Shown here one piece after another: positions 43,048 to 53,756 of a stretch of 64,000 nucleotides of DNA; position 1 is the first letter of the stretch; each line of letters begins with the position of its first letter. A program made the position numbers and the translations under genes. The notes below the pieces were generated by a model. That model was not told the DNA's origin. It ran no database searches and saw only the letters and a list, made by a program, of their open reading frames with translations. The stretch comes from Puccinia triticina (taxonomy: Eukaryota > Basidiomycota > Pucciniomycetes > Pucciniales > Pucciniaceae): contig NC_070558.1 in assembly GCF_026914185.1 (NCBI RefSeq), positions 5,270,001 to 5,334,000 of the forward strand, given 5' to 3'.

Positions 43048-46000
43048 ATGTCCACCTCTCCCTCAATAGACCATGACCCACCCGGGTCCAACCCATCAGA
43101 TGAAGTTCTCTCAAATAACCCATCCGATCTAGTCCTCTCAAATCCGTTGAGTGTAGTTACCAAGTGGGAGTTGCCACTTGATTTTGCAAGCTTCCGGACG
43201 TTCATAGATCATGGATGTACCTTAGACCGTGAAAACTACCCAATCTACCCAAATGGCGCCACCACGTTTGTCAAGGAGGCCAATCAGATAATCGTAAATT
43301 TTGGATCCGTCGGATTTACGAAAACCACCGGAGTAGAGAAGCGAGCCAAAGGCATCTGGAAAGTCCAGAGGGTCTATTGCCTTGGGGTCCTGGTTTGTGA
43401 TATGGACACTTGTCAGTGGGTCGGCTCACCCCCAACTGCCAGAGGTGCCATCCAGGAGTACATTGATAGGTGAGTTTTTTGAGTTTTATTGGTCACTCTG
43501 CTGTTGATTCCGCAAAAAAATTAAAATCATCATGCTCTTTTTCATCTTTAGGGAGCCGCAGTGCCCAGGAGCCGCCGGCCAATGCCCAGGAAAAGTCATC
43601 TGGGTTTCTTGCAACGAGACAGCAACACGATTTGATTTTCATGTCCCGTCCGGGTGGGCATTACTCCGACATCAAGGTGTGCATGATCATCCATGGCCTG
43701 AATCCAAAAAACCCGACCCCCTCTCACGTGCGGATCTCAAAGCTGAGATCGTCAAGAACCCGACCAAGGGTGCTTTGAAATTAAAGGTATGGCTTTATTT
43801 TTTGTTCTGCCACACATAGATTCAGATCATCCACCCTGAATTTTGTTATTGCCAGATGGGTCAATCCAAAAGCCTTGATGATCCCCTCACCAGTGTCACA
43901 GATATCCACAGCTCGCTGGTGAATGCCGATTGTTTGAGATACTACCGTCGCCTCATGCTTTGTGAGCTCAACATTGTTCCTGACAAGTTAGGAGCCGGTG
44001 TTGGCGATAAATTTATGATGGACATGTTCCAATGGAACAAGTAAGTCACATCACATCTGTTCCTGCTGTTTCAATTAAATTCTTCCCCCTGTTGATTTAT
44101 TATTCTCTGTTAGGCGCGGTCTGCTGGTGATCTCATTGGGATTTCAGACCAACTCTGAAAATTTCACCTTCCAAACTAAGTGGATGGCCGACCGGCTGAT
44201 GGCCCGAGACCAAAACAACGAGGTCTACCAGGGAGGCCTTATATCCGATGTGACATATCGCTTTTTTGAGAATGGCTATCTCCTTACAACGTCAATGTTT
44301 TGCGAGCAAACCGCAAGGTGGATTCCGGTACAACTATCGTGGATTTGGGGCCTCAGCACGAACTATTACAAGCTCCACTTCACAGCGCTGTTGAGACAGA
44401 TTGTTCGGCCAGACCTGACACCTGCCGAGCGGGACTTGATGGTTCGCCAAGTTGTTGATTTCTCGCTTGCACAATCGGAAGGCTTCAAAGCGGCGTACAT
44501 GGAAGTCTTCGCATGTACAGACCCTACTCGAGCAGCTAAGATGATCAAGGGTTGTCACCAGCACTTTCGTGCCCAGGTGACAAGGGTCAGGCGCAATCGC
44601 TCAATCCTTGCAGCCGATCAAGATGTAAGTATTAATTGACCTTTCATCATGTTCTCCTTAGCTTCAAGAGATCTGACAAGCTTTTTTCAGGCTGACTTCC
44701 AAAAGAAGTGCATGGCCTTGCTCGATCCGATTGAAGAAGGTGGACCTACACATGAGGGAAAGATTGACGAAATACGCCGCCTTTTCCCCAAAACCAAACG
44801 TTGGCTCGAGTGGTGGACAATGTCCGATGTCCAAGCCATGCTTTTTCCGTCTCGTCGGCCTATGCTAGATGATCATCCTGATGGCGACGACGGACTTCCT
44901 GATACAACCAATGCCATCGAAAGCATGCATCGGGTCTATTACATGATTAGGTGAGTCTTTTTGGCCTGCTATGTTGCGCCAAGCTTGATGCTGATTCTTA
45001 TGATATCTTCAGCTTGGGCAAGAAATGCCTAATGGTAGGCATGGTTGAGCTCTTTAGTTACATCAACATCTTAGAGGAAGAATTTAATGCTGTCATGTGT
45101 GGCATCTCGGTCGAGTATGGATCTCAGACTAAAATGCAAGTCAACATTTTGCATTCGATGGGGTGGGCCAAACCCACCAAGTGCAAATTTATCAATGATG
45201 GTTGACCCCCCGACACCACTGCTGCTCTTTTGGACGGACCAGATCCATCAACCAAGAAAAAGAATCTCGGCCGACCAAAAAACTCTCCGAACGTTGACCG
45301 AAGCGAGTGGTCAACCTACCAATCGTATGTGGCCTCCTCTGAGGAACACTTACAAAACCATTGTTGGATGGCCGCAGACATGGAGTCCTTGTTTGCACTG
45401 TACAACCCCCTCTGGCTTCGCAACAGCAAGGGGAAAGGGGCGACCCTCTTTTATCATCTTGTTCTCCACTTTGGTTCCCAAACGACCTTCAACATCACCA
45501 AGATTGGCCGCATAAAAACAGTCTTGACCAATGGACAGTCAAAATTGTTCAAGATCTGCAACGAACAGCACCAAGCCAACTTTTGGCCTGGCGCGTTTGC
45601 TTTGTGTGACTTCTTCTTGGAGCTCCTATTGGACCCCAAGTTCAATCCAACCAAGGCTTTGAACGGACTTTTTGAGCTTGTTGAGCACCGGAAGTTTGTG
45701 TGTAACTCGGCCAAGCCATGCCTGGACAAACAAGTCCGATTGGTGACAACCGTCAAAATAGAACGGAAGATGTTTCAGGAGAACAACGTTGCCGAATCCG
45801 ATTTACAGGGACTGATCGATGTTTGGACAACTACTGGGCTTTCCAAATCACCCGGACTGGTGTGTCGGTGCGAATCTGTCTTGGCTTCAAAAAACAAGAA
45901 GCCCAAATCAAGGGGCAGACCCCCAAAGGTCAAGAAGGACGATCTCACAAACAAAGTCGAGGTGCTCTCTCAAACCACGAGAGATACAAATCACTCGGTC

Positions 46001-46897
46001 CAGTATGTTCGGGAGAACTCTTGGCTAGCCTTCAAAGAAGAACTGCCTCCCCAACATATATACTTTTTTGCCGAAGTCACCTCAATCACAGATCCAATTG
46101 AGCAGCAACAATACATGCGTTCAATGGATTGGCCATACCAACTAAAGGTTTCCGGCGAGAAATACACTCTCTTCTCTCGCGGCTTCTGGAACGGACACCA
46201 CTACTGGTGCAAGGTGGTCCAGAGCGGTCGTGGCAGCACCACCGGTGTATGGTTACACGATGATCAGCAAAACAAAGGTATTGCTTGACTCGTGAACACT
46301 GATGCCTTGTCCATTGGGGGCTGTCATCCATTTACAAGTTGGCTCTTTTACTCCCGTCGCTGGACCGCTTCAGAGGAGAAATATGTACAGGATTCAATCA
46401 GCAAGATAAGCGCTGACCACCCAGATGCCAATGGCGACACCCCCTTTGTGAACTTGGGCAATCTGATCAATCCACAAGTTAATTCCAGCCCGGTTAGTTG
46501 CAAACAGGAAAGACCTTTCGACGATGACAAGTACATTGTGGATAACTTTGAATATTTGGAAGCTAGCGAGCCTGATGACAACTCGGACGACGATTCCAGC
46601 AAGACCAAATCCAAATTGGGTGAAGAAGACAATGCTATACCTGACTTGAGCGATGAAGAGACTTCTGTGGTGTCGAATACAACCAAACCCCTCGCCAAGA
46701 AAACAATCAAGTTGAAACTGAAGCTCCCTGCACACCCTGCGCAAGAATCTCCGCAGAAACGAGTCGCCGATCCAGCCAAACAGCCCAAATCACCCAACTC
46801 CAACTCTCCCCCTTTGGAACAAGCCGATCAACCTGAATCGTCTGCCAATGAAGTCAAGGCAATCCAAAGAAGGAGTAAGAGGTCCTCTAGGAAGTAA
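43048..46897 (+). pseudogene. MULE transposase with WRKY-GCM1-type zinc finger, 6 exons, two in-frame stops
   Basis: The exon model is join(43048..43469, 43552..43786, 43856..44040, 44114..44624, 44691..44950, 45013..46897), 3498 nt or 1166 codons, all introns GT-AG with matching phases. Exon 2 encodes a Cys/His cluster (CPGAAGQC, VSCNET, LLRHQGVHDHPWPE) of the type linked to WRKY-GCM1 fingers in fungal MULEs. Exon 4 carries the first catalytic Asp in LISDVTYRFFENGYL (D326) and IPVQLSWIWGLS. Exon 5 has TTNAIESMHRVYYMIR with the likely catalytic Glu. Exon 6 has GWAKPTK, a GRPPK AT-hook-like motif and an acidic/basic tail ending RRSKRSSRK. TGA interrupts the last exon at codon 602 (45203-45205, after FINDG) and codon 963 (46286-46288, after NKGIA). 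Restoring C at the first base of each would give Arg. Otherwise the frame is intact over 1.1 thousand codons. Confidence 0.9.
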
Positions 46898-47347
46898 TTC
46901 CTTGATCTTTCCTCTTTTTTATCGCTCGGTTTCTTTTTTCTTAGTGTTTTGTAAGTAGTCAAGAACCTTGTGAATTTCATTGGGCAGCCTGTAAATTTAC
47001 TTTTGCAACGCCCAAAATGATTTTTTACAACCTAAATTTTGCTCGGTAGTCCTCACCACTTGTTAAAATCCAGTTTGGAGGTCAAAACTTGAGATTTGCA
47101 GGGTGTTCAGTTTACAAAGTGCCACCCTGCAAAAGCGGGGCTTGTAAAAGTCTGCATAGGTAATCTCATTGTTACTTTTATGGGGCACTTTTTACATGGC
47201 CTCCCTTTGCAAGGTGACAAATCAGGCCACCCCACTGTAAAACTACACATAGCCCCCCCAAATGTACACTTTTACAGGGCCCTTGCTTTACAGGGCCTTG
47301 TACCCCGTAAAAAGGACTTTGTAAAAATCATCTGCCCCTTTAATATG

Positions 47348-47640
47348 TAAAGTTAATTCTTTTCATATGATTGGCACATTAAACAGGGGATACAACAAAG
47401 CAAACAGCCGGATAGATTATCCCCTAGCGCGGTCCTTGCTGTCGCGATGCAGCAACTTTCGTGAGTTGGGCAAGGTGGTGTCAAAGGTAGCCTTCAAAAT
47501 GTTCCTGAACTACTTGCCTCACACCAGCCACAGCCCACAAGTGACAAGCGACTTGCTTGGATTTACCCTCCCTCTCCTTCAACGAAAAAGTCCTTGCTGA
47601 TTTTGTTGAAGTTCCTGAAGACGCTCTTGGTGCACAAGTC
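47348..47640. other. Spacer with short open frame
   Basis: A plus-strand frame at 47367-47600 and an overlapping one at 47557-47751 lead into the duplicated exon block. Nothing is assignable. Confidence 0.4.
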
Positions 47641-48103
47641 AACCCCGGACCTGCCGCGGTCTCAGTTGGCGGCATGTGGGACAGCCAGATTTGCTGTGTG
47701 TTCATCAGAGTAGCACTACAAATGGTCATCATCATCCCCTTTGTCAATTGAATCCTGCTTGTTATGCTGATTGATATCTGTTGTTCTTCAATTCCTCACA
47801 GGGTGGCATGGCCATAGAAGCTAACCCTGGACCTGCCGCGGTCTCAGTTGGCGGCATGTGGGACAGCCAGATTTGCTGTGAGTTAATCAGAGTAGCACTA
47901 GAAATTGTCATCATCATCCCCTTTGTCAATTGAATCCTGCTTGTTATGCTAATTGATATCCCTTGTTCTTCAATTCTTCACAGGGTGGCATGGCCATAAA
48001 AGCTAAATTTGTCTTAGATTTACTTTATGGCAAAGATAAAACAGATATCAAAGTCAGACTGATCAAGTATTTGGAAAATGAAATTCTGAAAGCAGATGAT
48101 TGA
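47641..48103 (+). pseudogene. Gene fragment with a tandem exon-plus-intron duplication
   Basis: A 182-bp block occurs twice in tandem (47641-47822, 47823-48004). Each copy encodes NPGPAAVSVGGMWDSQICC, followed by a donor-like site (GTGTGTTC, then GTGAGTTA in the second copy) and an intron-like stretch ending in TTCACAG or TCACAG. After the second copy the frame continues GGMAIKAKFVLDLLYGKDKT and ends with TGA at 48101-48103. The pattern suggests duplication of an exon with its downstream intron in a small gene or a gene fragment captured by a transposon. The family is unknown. Confidence 0.5.
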
Positions 48104-48675
48104 TTTCTAAATATAAGGTTTTCCCATGTAAGCGGTCATTTTTCCTTTTTCCATACGGCAACCTTTGAAGTTTGGATCTTCTTCAAAGACATTCCGCGGT
48201 CGTATTGAGATTAGACAATGGTCTTCTTCACCCTTCCTTCCCTTTTCTTCTTTATTTACTTCCTTTTTTTGCTAATGTGATTGATTTAAAGAGTGTGTAT
48301 TTTCAGCCAAGTATCACTATCTAAACCCAGGTGAAAATGACAAAATGTCCTACTTTCCTCAAAAACACAAACCATTAGAATATATTTATGCAGCATAATA
48401 GCTCATTTGGAAGTTTTAACACAAATATTCTGGGCTACACTTTGGGTTTCCAGAAGGGTAGTTTGTCAATTTCAGAGCTGTACACCAATTTGTTAGGAAT
48501 ATCAGGTTGTGAATCCAATTTTTCAATCAAAAATTGGAAATGTGTGCCATATGTTTTTCTTCATGATTCTTGGAAACTGATTTTTACATAGCCAAGTGCG
48601 GTAATCTCATGTTTTTGCAAAAAATTGGAATCAATGGTGAATTCAGAAATGGGGCCAGCTTTATTCACTCCAAAT
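48104..48675. other. AT-rich spacer
   Basis: No gene recognised. Pyrimidine-rich sequence lies at 48200-48270. Confidence 0.5.
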
Positions 48676-49344
48676 ATTTACTACATGCACTCCAAAAAAG
48701 GAGTGAACGTGTGTCTACGCCAATAAATGTTGGAGTCAACAAAGGTTCACTCCAAAAGTGTGCTAAATTGGAGTGTTCAGAAGTTCACTCCAATATATAT
48801 CTGGAGTCATCCTTTGTTCAATCCAAAAGTGTGCTGAATTAGAGTGTTCAGAAGTTCACTCCAGTATTTATTGGAGTGATGGTCCTGGTCATCAAGAGGG
48901 GTGTGTCCTCTCAATGACCGGTTGGTCCCAGTCATTGAGAGGGGTTGTGTCCTCTTGCTCAATGGCCGGTCCATCCCAGTCATTAAGAGGGGTGTTTCCT
49001 CTTGATGGCTGGTCTGTGCCGGTCATTGAGAGGGGTTGTGTCCTCTCAATGACCAGTTGGTCCCAGTCATCAAGAGGGATATGTCCTGCCCTTGGGGGGC
49101 GGCCCAGACCGGCCATTCATGATGGGAGGAGTGCTGGTTTTGAAGTGCCCAGGTTTTCACTCCACACCAGCCTGGGGTGCATACTCCAATTTTTGGGGAT
49201 TTTTGGAGTATTCCACACCAAATATTTTGGAGTGCATGGTTGGGCACTCCAATTTTTGGGGATTTTTGGAGTATACCATCATCCACTCCAAAAGTTTTGG
49301 AGTGAACTACTATTCACTCCATTTTTGGAGTGCATGAAGTAAAC
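48676..49344. mobile_element. Foldback element built of CACTCC/GGAGTG hairpins with a TCAAGAGGGG palindrome array inside
   Basis: The ends are inverted: TTTACTACATGCACTCCAAA at the left and its near complement at 49309-49344. Both flanks are made of CACTCCAAAA / TTTTGGAGTG hairpins. The middle (about 48880-49110) has five or so diverged palindromic units with TCATTGAGAGGGG / CCTCTCAATGA or TCATCAAGAGGG. That motif is the same kind as in the array inside the hAT-like element at 61921-63173. No coding sequence or clear target duplication is visible. Confidence 0.75.
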
Positions 49345-49474
49345 CTTTGGTGTGCATTTAGCCTGCCCCTTCAGAAATTGAGACTTCCACTTATTTATCT
49401 GGTGCTATAGCAGATGTCCAATGTACTTCTTGGAAATATGTGCTTGGACTAGTTAATTACCGCAAATTACCCTT
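49345..49474. other. Short spacer
   Basis: Nothing recognised. It may belong to the Helitron that ends at 49502. Confidence 0.4.
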
Positions 49475-49502
49475 GCAGCGGCGAAGCCGCCTTGGCCTCT
49501 AG
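49475..49502 (+). mobile_element. Helitron 3' terminus (hairpin plus CTAG)
   Basis: GCGGC-GAA-GCCGC (49478-49490) forms a hairpin followed eight bases later by CTAG (49499-49502) and then T. This is the canonical Helitron 3' end: a GC-rich hairpin near CTRR, inserted before T. The 5' end (TC) of this copy could not be located. Confidence 0.75.
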
Positions 49503-50599
49503 TATTGCTTATAGTACCTGAAAAGAAGTTGTTAATTTTTCTTTCTGAAATATGCTGGTATGTCACAACTTAGGTAGACTTAAGCATAGATTTATCATAT
49601 TCAACAGATTGCTTCCAACACCATTTTATTAATCATATTAATTCAATACTCTTGTTTAGATACAAGGCCTTTTGTTGGTACTCAGTCTTGTGCTTCAGTG
49701 CAGCATTCAATGTTTGGTCATTAGCAGCAGTCAATTTGGTCAGATATATATGGAATTCATGAGAAAGGGTGGCTTGTGGCAGGCTACAGGCAGGCAATGT
49801 GTTATTTCTGCTCAGAGATAAAACAAGAGGAATCTACCTTGCGGGTGCCATGACCCACCAAAGGGACACACCACAAGCAAAGGAAAAGAGAAAAGCCCAC
49901 ATAAAAATATACGTAAGAAGGCAGGGATGCAGAGATCACACAAATTAAGACGCAAGAAGGCTTCTGAATTGCGTGAACCCGTCCGCCAGTCTGCTCAACG
50001 CCGGGATACCCACCCACCACTTGAAGCAGCCGTTGAATCCAAACAACAGCCCAGTCGCATCCGCGTCAAGAAGCGTTGCATACTGGAAGATCACTCTGAT
50101 TGCAACTCGCCACCCACTAGCCTTACCACATTGAAATCTGCCTCTACAAATAAACATCCCAGAGCCTCCAAATTTTGTCCCAACCTTCTCCCCCTTGTCC
50201 AATTAAGTATAGTCCAAACAATCTTTTTGGGGGCCATGAGAAATTTCAAGTAGCGGGTGGGCCATTTGCGTGGAGGGAAGTCTTTTTGCTTGGTAGGCTG
50301 CTGGGTCCTGTGCAACAACAATCTGGCGGCAGAGCTGAACTGGTGTATGTAGTCAGGATGGTTGCAAGGGCCTGGTAAAGGTTGTGTGGGGGCCATGCGG
50401 AATGACAAGGGGCATGGCAATTGCATGGATGGAAGCCAATATTGAGCAACCAGACAAAATGTTGCTGGGGATGCAGACACGGTTGCCAGGGCGGAGCAAT
50501 GCAGTGATAGCGCCACAGCAGTGGCATTGGTTGTTGTAAAGGTGGGGCAATGGTGAGACTGGTCACAGAGCAAAGTCTATGAATACTCAACCTGAAGGA
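49503..50599. other. Spacer with a Lys/Arg-rich open frame
   Basis: A plus-strand frame at 49927-50253 starts MQRSHKLRRKKASELREP and is basic; no family is recognised. Minus-strand frames at 50091-50698 overlap it and look like low-complexity shadows. Confidence 0.4.
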
Positions 50600-50690
50600 A
50601 GAGTTATTTCCTCGGGCTGGCTTCCAGCCAGGGGGTTGTCTCACCCCTGTCTGCTGTTGCACTTGCGCAGTTTGGCAGGGGAATAATCTT
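50600..50690 (-). repeat. Partial copy of dispersed repeat family A
   Basis: On the minus strand GCGCAAGTGCAACAG and the following G-rich block match the 3' third of copies 1 and 2. The rest of the family is missing here. Confidence 0.55.
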
Positions 50691-50733
50691 AGAAGCATTC
50701 AACTTTGGCATCACTGTAAACAAATCAAAGAAA

Positions 50734-51084
50734 ATGGACCTGATCACAAAGGCTGCAGTGGAAGTGATGCTGTTGTATTACTCAAAATGCAACCCAGCAA
50801 AGTTTCTTGAGGTTTTTTTGAACCAACATATTTTTGTTTCATGCTTAGTTTGGATTGGCAAAAGGACTGACCGGATCAAGTATCACCAAGACTTCATGCT
50901 CACCAATTTCCCAAAGACGCACAAAATGAGAATCTTCCCCTGGAGATCATATTTCTTCAAGACATCTGAACATCTCAAACTCCTTCAAGTCAAAATTCAA
51001 CCCCACTCAACTAGACTTATTTCTTCAAAAGAAGAAAGTAAGTTTTTCTTATTTCTTTATGCAACTGAAGTTCTTTGTCAATGA
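50734..51084 (+). CDS. Hypothetical 116-residue open frame
   Basis: ATG at 50734 (MDLITKAAVEVMLLYYSK) to TGA at 51084, with no frameshift. Features are amphipathic segments and a basic middle (WIGKRTDRIKYHQDFML). I recognise no family. It is AT-rich like the surrounding repeats and could be a fragment of the protein family at 34117-35846 or of a transposase. Low confidence that it is expressed. Confidence 0.3.
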   Translation: MDLITKAAVEVMLLYYSKCNPAKFLEVFLNQHIFVSCLVWIGKRTDRIKYHQDFMLTNFPKTHKMRIFPWRSYFFKTSEHLKLLQVKIQPHSTRLISSKEESKFFLFLYATEVLCQ

Positions 51085-51295
51085 ATGGTATATTTATGCT
51101 CTCTAATGCTACAAGCTGACAGGAGTTTTTATGGTTCACAGGAAATCAAATATGATCAGTCTTTTGATAATTCAAATCATTTATTTTTTTCACTCTCTCA
51201 TCAATCTAATTTTTTGCTAATCTTTCTTTGACTTGATATTCCCTTTTTTTCTACACCTTGATCTCTTTTTCACCTTTTTCTTCTCTTTTGGAATA

Positions 51296-51322
51296 CTAGA
51301 GACCAAGGCGGCTCCGCCGCTG
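51296..51322 (-). mobile_element. Helitron 3' terminus (hairpin plus CTAG)
   Basis: On the minus strand GCGGC-GGA-GCCGC is followed by CTTGGTCTCTAG and then T. Sequence and spacing match the terminus at 49475-49502, so both belong to one Helitron family. Confidence 0.75.
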
Positions 51323-51619
51323 CAAATTCAGTGTTAGGCCTCTACAGATTAATTACACAGTTCACCATTATCCCTTTTTACATTGGTAAATTTAACATTA
51401 GTTTCCTAATTAGAGGGTGTTCAAAGTTGCCTTGCGTAAAATCATATTTAAGCTGAAAAAATAGGTTCCAACCAAAAACTCAAAACAGAGCAAAGTTCCA
51501 GAATTGTACATAAAAATTTATCACTCAAAAGTGTCATGATTTTATGATTTTGTGATTTGAATTCAACTCTCACTGATTTGTATGATCAAATTTTTATGAA
51601 ACAAATTTGGTATTCAGAA

Positions 51620-51652
51620 TTATAGAGGTCAAGGCAGCTTTGCCGCTGCAAA
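51620..51652 (-). mobile_element. Diverged Helitron 3' terminus
   Basis: On the minus strand GCGGC-AAA-GCTGC, then CTTGACCTCTATAA. The hairpin has one mismatch and the terminal word reads CTAT instead of CTAG, so this is an older copy of the same family. Confidence 0.55.
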
Positions 51653-52684
51653 ATTTAGCTTCAGTTGACTCACCTTCTCTATTTACTCTCCTTGTCTCCC
51701 CGGCATTCAAATCTCATGCCCCCCCCATTTAGCCTCCAAGTGTAACTTCATACAAATATATCCAATATCCCTGAGACACATCAGGTTTTCCTTGCAAGGC
51801 TGGCCCCCCTCTATTACAACCATCCATTAATTATAGAAAAGTTTCACCAAAAATAATTCCTTCCCAAGCATGAATTTTTTTAATCATTCCAAATTTTCTA
51901 GGACCTGCTTATAGCCCAGAATCTCTTAGCTTTGAGCACTTGTGTCCCAGCCATGGTGGTATAGCAGGAGGGCTCAATTGTATGTAGGTGTCCTTAGGTT
52001 CCCTAAGATGATTGTATATGGATATTATGACTGGAGATAAAGTTTGGCTGGTACCTTTAGAATTCATGCTTGCTACTGTGCACAGCTAACCTCTCCAGGA
52101 ACATGTATGATCCTGGATACAACTGAAAAACAAAAGACATTCTTTTGCTGTCTCACAGGCAGTTGGTTTTGGTGTATGTTCTTTATTTCTTTTGTTTACC
52201 ATCTACCTAATTGCTGACCTCTCATAAATTTGTGGCTGCAAAACAAAATAATCATGAGAATACAGAAAGAAACAATCAAAAAACAATTTTTGATCAACTG
52301 GCTTGGCTCACTTGAGCACTACTTCAAGAGCAGCACTTTTCTCAAGCAACATCTTCAAGTGGAGGGGGTGAGTGGGAAAGGGTGATGGGGACAGGCAAGC
52401 AAAATTTTCCAGATATTGTTGTTGGGTGCGACACATTCACAGCCAAAGGATGCGTTGTGGGTGGGAGGGAGCTTGTTAAAGGTCGAGACAAGAGAGCGAT
52501 GCGAGAGCGGGTCGGCGGCGGACTGGTCGGCTCGCGCGTCGAGTGACATACAGCTGAATGTGCGCGAGATCGGCGGGGTGGACGCGGGTGTCAAGGGCGT
52601 CGGTTGGCCCTTGTGCGTTGCAGAGCTGTCTAGGAGCTGAATTCAGTCCGTTCTTCCAAGTCCCTGCACAGAGCAAAAATTAGT
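51653..52684. other. Intergenic region
   Basis: No gene recognised to about 52350. From 52350 to 52680 the sequence is more GC-rich and minus-strand frames (52355-52594, 52476-52676) may be remnants of the gene segment at 52685, but no motif supports them. Confidence 0.4.
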
Positions 52685-53086
52685 TCAACACGACTTCTTT
52701 TTCTCCTTTGGTGGCTTTGGAGGAGAAGTCTGGGAGGGCGGGTGAGAAGGCTTGAGGGGTTCAGACTTGGCGGACTCCAAATTCGAACTGCCCTCTTGGG
52801 CCGGCAATTTAGGCGGTTTGATCGTCCGATCCGTCGTCATCTGCCTCGGCGAAGAGGTGGTAGCTTGAGACATCCTCATCTGTGTCTCGTGTAGCCCTCT
52901 GCTAGAGAGGCTCTGATTCGATGCCGAGCTGATCCAACAACGAGCCATCTCGCCACCCATGTTACTACCAAGGTAATGCAAACTTCCGCTACCCTTGGAC
53001 CCTTTGGTCAAGCCAAAGCTGATTGACTTGCGCGGCCCGTTTCGGTTTTGGTTTTGGAAGGAGCTGGTCGAGCGGGGCGAATATGG
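52685..53086 (-). CDS. 3' part of a Ser/Pro-rich gene, function unknown
   Basis: The minus-strand frame reads SSEAPYSPRSTSSFQNQNRN, GPRKSISFGLTKGSKGSGSL, HYLGSNMGGEMARCWISSAS and ends SQTSPPKPPKEKKKSC before TGA at 52685. It is open upstream to about 53086. Higher GC content than its surroundings and Ser/Pro/basic composition resemble the disordered tail of a cellular regulatory protein. The 5' part seems to be missing; repeat family A and a Helitron end lie just upstream (53360-53757), which may have truncated it. Confidence 0.35.
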   Translation of the reverse strand, partial: PYSPRSTSSFQNQNRNGPRKSISFGLTKGSKGSGSLHYLGSNMGGEMARCWISSASNQSLSSRGLHETQMRMSQATTSSPRQMTTDRTIKPPKLPAQEGSSNLESAKSEPLKPSHPPSQTSPPKPPKEKKKSC

Positions 53087-53359
53087 AGCTTCAGAGGAAT
53101 TTCAGCGGAAAAATGGGGAAGCATTGACAGGGGAAAGGAATGTGAGGCAAAGGAACGGCAGATGTGACGTACAAGTCTGAGTCAGGTTGCGCCACGGTGG
53201 TTTGTTAGTGCACAGTGATGATAGGGTGGTGTGTTGGTGGGTTGCAGATAGCGACGGTGGATATGTACAATGTCATGGCAAGGGTAACGGTGAATTTGAT
53301 TCAGAGGGAGTTGAGAAAATGGCGGCGGCGAGTCTAGCAACGCAGCGAGGAACAAACTG
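53087..53359. other. Short spacer
   Basis: No recognised feature between the Ser/Pro-rich frame and repeat family A. Confidence 0.4.
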
Positions 53360-53745
53360 CTTAAAAGAGAGGCAGTGTTTGAGACTATCGATCCCCCAGG
53401 GTGATTGGAGATGCTGCACTTCCAGCTATCCATCGCCCTCAACCCCTCCGCTGTTGCACATGCGCAGTCTGAGGGGCAAAGAGTGGGCCCCCCACGGGTC
53501 CGTAGCCTTAGCTGCTGGCCGGGGGCCTTCATGTCCATCCCTTTTGACCCGCGCGCTAGACGCGGGCTGGGGGGTGAGCCTGAGTACACAGCTCTGCTGT
53601 TGTTGGGGGGCTAGGTTGAGATTTTTTTTTTGAATGATTATTGTATGGAGATTAGTGCGGTCATTTTTTGGAAGTTTTACATAAGGGGAAACCCTTGATT
53701 TTTTTTTCTCTCTTTTGTTATTTTATAGGGGGAACCCTTGATCCT
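53360..53745 (-). repeat. Dispersed repeat family A, copy 3
   Basis: In reverse orientation this carries CAAGGGTTTCCCC, the CTCAGACTGCGCATGTGCAA box, AGCGGAGGGG and a C-rich segment in the same order as copies 1 and 2. It contains two CAAGGGTT blocks and ends close to the Helitron terminus at 53757. Confidence 0.7.
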
Positions 53746-53756
53746 GTTTTTTACAA

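Larger units (their letters stand above)
42543..47338 (+). mobile_element. Complete Mutator-like transposon, 4.8 kb, 9-bp target duplication
   Basis: TTTAATATG is duplicated exactly at 42534-42542 and 47339-47347, and between them lie inverted ends. The left end GGGGACATAG, then ATTTTTACAAAGTGCC, pairs with the right-end complement GGGGCAGATG, then ATTTTTACAAAGTCC. Similarity continues as diverged, CCCTGTAAA-rich inverted sequence for about 300 bp on each side. The interior carries one spliced transposase gene (43048-46897). The 9-bp duplication and gene content identify a MULE. Both ends and the duplication are intact, so insertion was fairly recent. Confidence 0.93.

Noticed and set aside
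45203..46288. Reading the two TGA codons of the MULE gene as introns or as selenocysteine
   Set aside because: No matching donor/acceptor pair removes them in phase with preserved motifs, and fungi of this kind lack selenocysteine. TCG to TTG decay explains both.
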